Part shown: piece by piece, positions 59,772-64,000 of the stretch
Layout: every line of letters starts with the position of its first letter
Numbering within the stretch: the stretch's first letter is position 1
DNA from: an uncultured Lachnospiraceae bacterium
GTDB taxonomy: Bacteria > Bacillota > Clostridia > Lachnospirales > Lachnospiraceae
Direction of reading: 5' to 3'
Assembly (NCBI GenBank): GCA_947629865.1
Contig: CANRFJ010000015.1
Coordinates: forward strand, 1-64,000
DNA: 64,000 nt
Notes under the pieces: model-generated
Seen by the model: only the letters and a program-made list of their open reading frames with translations
Told to the model about the DNA's origin: nothing
The model's database searches: none
Made by a program: the position numbers and the translations under genes

Positions 59772-61160
59772 ATGGAAAAGACGATGGAAAAGATTGTGGC
59801 GCTGGCAAAGGGCCGGGGATTTATCTATCCGGGCTCGGAGATTTACGGGGGGCTGGCCAACACATGGGATTATGGGAATCTCGGCGTGGAATTGAAAAAT
59901 AATGTCAAAAAGGCCTGGTGGCAGAAGTTTATCCAGGAGAATAAATACAATGTGGGCGTGGACTGTGCGATTTTGATGAATCCGCAGACGTGGGTGGCCT
60001 CCGGTCATCTGGGCGGTTTTTCCGATCCGCTGATGGACTGCAGGGAGTGTCATGAGCGCTTCCGCGCCGACCAGCTGATTGAGGACTACGCCGAAGCGAA
60101 CGGCGTGGATCTGGGCGGTTCTGTGGACGGCTGGGACAAGGAAAAAATGGAGGCGTTTATCCGCGAGCACGAGGTGGCCTGTCCGAGCTGTGGGAAGCAT
60201 AATTTTACGGAGATACGCCAGTTTAATCTGATGTTCAAGACATTCCAGGGCGTGACGGAAGACGCCAAAAACACCGTATATCTTAGGCCGGAGACGGCGC
60301 AGGGCATCTTTGTGAATTTTAAAAATGTCCAGCGGACTTCAAGGAAGAAAGTCCCCTTCGGTATCGGGCAGATCGGAAAATCGTTCCGCAATGAGATCAC
60401 GCCGGGCAATTTTACGTTCCGCACCCGCGAGTTTGAGCAGATGGAGCTGGAATTTTTCTGCGTGCCGGACACAGATCTTGAGTGGTTCGCTTATTGGAAG
60501 GAATTCTGCATCAACTGGCTGAAGGCGCTCGGACTGAAAGAGGACGAGATGAGAGTCCGCGACCATGACAAGGAGGAGCTTTCCTTCTACAGCAAGGCCA
60601 CCAGCGATATTGAATTTTTGTTCCCGTTTGGCTGGGGCGAGCTCTGGGGCATTGCCGACCGCACCGATTACGATCTGACACAGCACCAGAACACCTCCGG
60701 CGAGGACATGAGTTATTTTGACGACGAGCGCAGGGAAAAATATGTGCCATATGTCATTGAGCCCTCCCTGGGAGCCGACCGCGTGACGCTCGCATTTCTC
60801 TGCAGCGCCTATGACGAGGAGGAGATCGGCGAGGGAGATGTGCGCACGGTGCTGCATTTTCATCCGGCGCTCGCTCCTGTTAAAATCGGTGTTCTACCGC
60901 TGTCGAAGAAATTGAACGAGAAGGCGGAAAAGGTCTATGAGGAGCTGAGTCGGGAGTATAACTGCGAGTATGACGACCGGGGCAATATCGGCAAGCGGTA
61001 CCGCAGACAGGACGAGATCGGCACGCCGTACTGCGTGACGTATGATTTTGATTCGGAGGAGGACGGCATGGTGACGGTGCGCGACCGGGATACCATGGAG
61101 CAGGAAAGAGTTAAGATAAGCGAGTTAAAGGATTATTTTGCGGATAAGTTTACATTCTGA
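59772..61160 (+). CDS. glyQS: glycyl-tRNA synthetase, single-chain type
   Basis: 462-aa class II synthetase of the alpha2 type. [44 protein letters not shown] is the signature start, [16 protein letters not shown] and [25 protein letters not shown] form motif 2, and [14 protein letters not shown] motif 3. The C-terminal anticodon domain includes [31 protein letters not shown] precedes ATG 59772; a longer frame from 59712 has no site. Single-chain GlyRS fits Clostridia that lack the alpha2beta2 form. No T-box leader was recognised. Confidence 0.97.
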   Translation: MEKTMEKIVALAKGRGFIYPGSEIYGGLANTWDYGNLGVELKNNVKKAWWQKFIQENKYNVGVDCAILMNPQTWVASGHLGGFSDPLMDCRECHERFRADQLIEDYAEANGVDLGGSVDGWDKEKMEAFIREHEVACPSCGKHNFTEIRQFNLMFKTFQGVTEDAKNTVYLRPETAQGIFVNFKNVQRTSRKKVPFGIGQIGKSFRNEITPGNFTFRTREFEQMELEFFCVPDTDLEWFAYWKEFCINWLKALGLKEDEMRVRDHDKEELSFYSKATSDIEFLFPFGWGELWGIADRTDYDLTQHQNTSGEDMSYFDDERREKYVPYVIEPSLGADRVTLAFLCSAYDEEEIGEGDVRTVLHFHPALAPVKIGVLPLSKKLNEKAEKVYEELSREYNCEYDDRGNIGKRYRRQDEIGTPYCVTYDFDSEEDGMVTVRDRDTMEQERVKISELKDYFADKFTF

Positions 61161-61191
61161 TTCGTGAGAGAACAACGGCGGAGGGATGTCT

Positions 61192-62022
61192 ATGCGCAGG
61201 CGGAATTATGATAGAAAACAGATAGCCGTCATTGTACTGATAAGCGCTGTCATGCTGGCGGCCGCTGCCTTTCTGAATTATATGGAAAGGGAGGGAGCCA
61301 GAGAAGCGTCTTCTACTCAGGCGGCAATTTCGTCCCCTGCGGCTGCGGCGGCCACAGAAGGGGCGGTGAGGCCTGTGCCGACGCCGGACGCCACGGAGCG
61401 GATAGCCACTTATCTGCAGGGGCCGAAGTCCTGGAAGGCGCGCAGGGAATGGTCGGGCCGCTGGGGAACGGAGTACTATGACGGCGGCTCCTTTGGGGGC
61501 TTTGGCTGCGGCCTGTGCTGTATGGCCAATATTTATTGCAGTCTGACGGATTACCGCTGTTCGCCTCTGGACATGTACCGCTATGCCATGAAAGAGAGCA
61601 TGTATGCGGGCGGCGGCGCCATTGACTGGGGCTATATGAAGGATACGATGACGGCGGCCGGTTTTACCTGTAACGTGGGCAGAAAACCGTCCCGATATGA
61701 AGACTTTCAGGATATTGTGAAAAAATCCATGGCCTGCATCGTGGTAGTCAGCAGCAGGGACAGCACATGCTATTGGAAAAATACGCCGGGCCACTATGTG
61801 ACGCTGTTTTTATATGACGAAAATACAGACAGGATATTTCTGGCGGATTCCGGCGAACCGGCCCATAACCGCCACTGGGTGCCTCTGAAGAAAATATATC
61901 GCTCCCTGAAGACCGCCAATAACTGGCAGTACATGGCGGTGGTTTCCTATGATGAAAAGAGAGATGGCTGGAAGCACACAAAAATCAGCGGCAGATGTAT
62001 ACTGCCGCCGCAATATAAATGA
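61192..62022 (+). CDS. C39-like peptidase-fold secreted protein
   Basis: 276-aa protein with a basic N-terminus, one membrane-spanning helix (about 11-29, IAVIVLISAVMLAAAAFLNY) and a Ser/Ala-rich stalk. The extracellular domain has a papain-like triad: Cys106 in FGGFGCGLCCMANIYC, His201 in PGHYVTLFLYDENTD and Asp219 in FLADSGEP. This is the peptidase C39-like arrangement seen in bacterial secreted proteins. The protein could cleave peptides outside the cell or be a catalytic-looking wall protein; the substrate is unknown. The start ATG 61192 lies 6 bases after GGAGGG, while ATG 61186 abuts it. Transcribed in line with glyQS but probably unrelated. Confidence 0.8.
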   Translation: MRRRNYDRKQIAVIVLISAVMLAAAAFLNYMEREGAREASSTQAAISSPAAAAATEGAVRPVPTPDATERIATYLQGPKSWKARREWSGRWGTEYYDGGSFGGFGCGLCCMANIYCSLTDYRCSPLDMYRYAMKESMYAGGGAIDWGYMKDTMTAAGFTCNVGRKPSRYEDFQDIVKKSMACIVVVSSRDSTCYWKNTPGHYVTLFLYDENTDRIFLADSGEPAHNRHWVPLKKIYRSLKTANNWQYMAVVSYDEKRDGWKHTKISGRCILPPQYK

Positions 62023-62046
62023 ATGTTATGAAGAACGTGTCTGCCA

Positions 62047-62883
62047 TCACGCCTCTATATAGCCGATTCCAAGGCAGTTCGGGCCGATATGGGTTCCCAC
62101 AACCGGGCCGATACATGTAATGAAGATCTCATTGGTGACGCCGGCTTCCACTAATTGATGCCGGAATGCCTCCGCCCGCTCCGGTGCATTGGAGTGGCCG
62201 ATGACAAGCTTGTACGAAGGATCGGCGGGGCGTTCGGTCAGTTTGTTGATGAGCCACTGGTTGCAGGATTTTTTCCCTTTTACTTTATCAATTGGTTTGG
62301 CGCCGTCGGCGACAACCTGCACGACCGGATGCAGCTTCATCAGTCCTCCGATCAGAGCGGCGCTCTTGGAAATGCGTCCGCCCCTCTTTAAATATTCCAT
62401 GGTATCAATCACGATATAAGTCATAGTGCGCGGGAGGATATCCGTGATTTTCTTTGTGATTTCCTCTGCGCTCATGCCGCTGTCCCGCATGGTGACAGCC
62501 GTTTCAATCAGGAGCGCCTGGCCCATGGCTCCGTTTTCACAGTCAATCAGGTGGAGAGAGGGTGAGTTTATATTTTCTGCAGCGGTGGCGGCCGACTGGA
62601 ACGTGGCGCTCATGTGCCTGGAGAACAGAATGGCTACTACGTCGTCTCCGGCCTCAATGTAGCGGCGGAAAATCTCCTCAAAATCATATGGATTAACGGC
62701 GGCAGTGGAGGGAGCGTCGCTGCTCGTCTCCAGTTTTTCATAGAACTCCTCGTTGGACAATTCAATGCCGCACTTGTAGTCTTTTTCGCCAAAACGGACG
62801 GTAAGGGGCATGATGTCGATCGAGAGTTCCTTTGCATGTTCCATAGTCAAATCGCACAGGGTATCTGTGATAATCCGTATCAT
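62047..62883 (-). CDS. DegV-family fatty-acid-binding protein
   Basis: 278-aa DegV-like protein: IITDTLCDLTMEHAKELSIDIMPLTVRFGEKDY at the N-terminus, TSSDAPSTAAVNPYDFEEIFRRYIEAGDDVVAILFS, SRHMSATFQSAATAAEN and the C-terminal GHSNAPERAEAFRHQL, TCIGPVVGTHIGPNCLGIGYI. Some members (FakB) deliver fatty acids to FakA kinase for phospholipid synthesis. No fakA lies here. AGGAGG upstream on the minus strand. It converges with the C39-like gene, and its promoter region is shared with divergent ppdK. Confidence 0.93.
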   Translation of the reverse strand: MIRIITDTLCDLTMEHAKELSIDIMPLTVRFGEKDYKCGIELSNEEFYEKLETSSDAPSTAAVNPYDFEEIFRRYIEAGDDVVAILFSRHMSATFQSAATAAENINSPSLHLIDCENGAMGQALLIETAVTMRDSGMSAEEITKKITDILPRTMTYIVIDTMEYLKRGGRISKSAALIGGLMKLHPVVQVVADGAKPIDKVKGKKSCNQWLINKLTERPADPSYKLVIGHSNAPERAEAFRHQLVEAGVTNEIFITCIGPVVGTHIGPNCLGIGYIEA

Positions 62884-63179
62884 AGCAGTCCTCCATTTTG
62901 TTTTTCTTTATTTTTTGCACAATATTCCACAACGGCCGACAGCCTGTGTGTGATAAACTTATTATAGAAGTCCGAGAGGTATTTTGTCAAATATAAAATA
63001 TGAGAGGGGGCGGGAATTGAAAGGAAATGGAAAATTTACCATTTTTCAGAAAAAAGTCCTTTTCTAACATCTTTTTTTATGTTACAATATTCACAGCGAC
63101 TTTAGAACAGGGAAAGCAGAACGAGGGTTTTCCCCACAATAAGTCAAAATCAATACTATAATCAGGAGGAATTATAAAC
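62884..63179. other. divergent intergenic region, degV-family/ppdK
   Basis: 296 bases with no ORF. The only recognisable signals are the weak TTTTCT/TACAAT promoter of ppdK at 63060-63088, runs of A and T, and the AGGAGGA ribosome binding site at 63164-63170. Confidence 0.5.
63060..63088 (+). promoter_or_regulatory. candidate promoter of ppdK
   Basis: TTTTCT (63060-63065), 17 bases, TACAAT (63083-63088). The -35 is poor; the leader to ATG 63180 is about 85 bases. Confidence 0.4.
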
Positions 63180-64000
63180 ATGGCTAAATGGGTTTATAAG
63201 TTCAATGAAGGCGATGCTTCAATGAGAAACCTGCTTGGTGGTAAGGGTTGTAACCTTGCTGAGATGACCGGTCTGGGAATGCCGATCCCTCAGGGATTTA
63301 CTGTTACGACAGAGGCCTGCACCGAGTATTACAACAGTGGCAAACAGATCACAAAAGAGATTGAGGATCAGATTTTTGAGGCCCTGACATGGTTGGAGGG
63401 CGTCAATGGCAAAAAGTTTGGCGATACCGAGGATCCGTTGCTGGTATCTGTACGTTCGGGTGCCCGCGCATCTATGCCGGGTATGATGGATACCATCTTA
63501 AACCTTGGCCTGAATGATATTGCCGTAGAGGGCTTTGCAAAGAAGACAGGCAATCCGAGATTTGCATACGATTCCTACCGCCGTTTCATACAGATGTACT
63601 CTGACGTCGTTATGGAAGTGCCAAAGAGCTTCTTTGAGAAGAAGATCGACGAGATGAAGGAAAAACTGGGCGTGACCTATGATACTGAGCTGACTGCCGA
63701 GAACTTAAAGGAGCTGGCAGAGCAGTTTAAAGATGTATACAAAGAGGCGATGAACGGCGAGGAGTTCCCGCAGGAGCCGAAGGATCAGCTGATGGGTGCG
63801 GTAAAAGCCGTATTCCGTTCCTGGGACAACCCCCGCGCAATCGTATACCGCCGTATGAATGATATTCCGGGCGACTGGGGTACTGCCGTAAACGTGCAGA
63901 CCATGGTATTCGGTAACAAGGGAGACACCTCCGGTACAGGCGTTGCCTTTACCCGTAACCCGTCCACCGGCGAGAAGGGTATCTTCGGTGAGTACCTGAT
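63180..64000 (+). CDS. ppdK: pyruvate phosphate dikinase, 5' part
   Basis: The first 273 codons of PPDK, cut by the window end (full length about 875 aa). KWVYKFNEGDASMRNLLGGKGCNLAEMTGLGMPIPQGFTVTT is the ATP-grasp start, followed by VSVRSGARASMPGMMDTILNLGLND and VNVQTMVFGNKGDTSGTGVAFTRNPSTGEKG. The enzyme interconverts pyruvate, ATP and phosphate with PEP, AMP and PPi; in anaerobes it supports PPi-linked glycolysis or gluconeogenesis. AGGAGGA at 63164-63170 precedes ATG 63180. Codon use looks highly optimised. Confidence 0.96.
   Translation, partial: MAKWVYKFNEGDASMRNLLGGKGCNLAEMTGLGMPIPQGFTVTTEACTEYYNSGKQITKEIEDQIFEALTWLEGVNGKKFGDTEDPLLVSVRSGARASMPGMMDTILNLGLNDIAVEGFAKKTGNPRFAYDSYRRFIQMYSDVVMEVPKSFFEKKIDEMKEKLGVTYDTELTAENLKELAEQFKDVYKEAMNGEEFPQEPKDQLMGAVKAVFRSWDNPRAIVYRRMNDIPGDWGTAVNVQTMVFGNKGDTSGTGVAFTRNPSTGEKGIFGEYL

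Noticed and set aside
1..64000. CRISPR arrays, prophages, insertion sequences and rRNA genes
   Set aside because: No spaced direct-repeat array, phage structural genes, transposase or rRNA sequence was recognised; the resolvase-like tail at 31.5 kb lacks a catalytic domain.

Overview
The window is a chromosomal segment of a Gram-positive, endospore-forming anaerobe, most probably a Clostridia / Lachnospiraceae gut-type bacterium. Five things point that way: a complete spoIIAA-spoIIAB-sigF operon and a spoVA operon (AA to AE); an [FeFe]-hydrogenase maturase (HydG); single-chain GlyRS and PPDK close to era and recO; strong AGGAGG ribosome binding sites; and many secreted lipoproteins with Gram-positive lipoboxes. 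Base composition is moderately GC-rich and even, except for AT-rich patches at 1-640 and 38.2-39.6 kb that look like later arrivals. Species cannot be named from this sequence.

Layout. 0-5.5 kb: an AT-rich gene fragment, a class II UvrA paralogue lacking the UvrB-binding insert, then a two-gene radical-SAM/DUF4130-type DNA-metabolism pair behind a promoter carrying a perfect LexA (SOS) box. 5.6-8.7 kb: thiD, an aminotransferase, pta. 8.8-14.7 kb: a large repeat-bearing surface protein, then a hemicellulose unit (GH10 xylanase lipoprotein, GH51 arabinofuranosidase). 14.7-18.1 kb: metF, a small lipoprotein, a GNAT-like/small-protein pair, a SEC-C protein, a probable structured RNA and tRNA-Trp. 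18.2-29.7 kb: a secreted Fn3 protein, an SGNH esterase, tgt-yajC preceded by a striking triple-hairpin element, a tautomerase, galK, an FGGY sugar kinase, valS. 29.9-31.7 kb: a HipA/CtkA-like kinase overlapping a gene for a novel domain fused to a resolvase-type HTH tail. 31.8-38.2 kb: a 47-aa protein and a zinc-ribbon TPR membrane protein, then the two sporulation operons.

38.2-39.6 kb is a small accessory island: a toxin-antitoxin-like small protein/GNAT pair with operator-like repeats, then a second small-gene pair whose first member is frameshifted. 39.7-49.3 kb: an AI-2E-family membrane protein, then a seven-gene operon made of a BlaI-type repressor, three different HlyD/MacA-like adaptor lipoproteins or secreted proteins, one large FtsX-type permease and two ABC ATPases. 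The second ATPase carries an AbrB/MazE-like C-terminal domain. 49.4-54.7 kb: a membrane-anchored polysaccharide deacetylase, a hydrogenase regulator-hydG operon behind an unassigned attenuating riboswitch-like leader, then (minus strand) phenylacetate-CoA ligase and a cold-shock protein. 54.9-64 kb: an M16C peptidase, era-small protein-recO, glyQS, a C39-like secreted protein, degV-family (minus) and the 5' part of ppdK.

The strongest leads for something undescribed are: (1) the riboswitch-like attenuator at 50.89-51.02 kb; (2) the kinase plus resolvase-tail pair at 29.9-31.7 kb; (3) the BlaI/three-adaptor/two-ATPase exporter with its AbrB-tailed ATPase; and (4) SOS control of the radical-SAM pair. 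All functional statements rest on reading motifs and gene order by eye; no database search was run.
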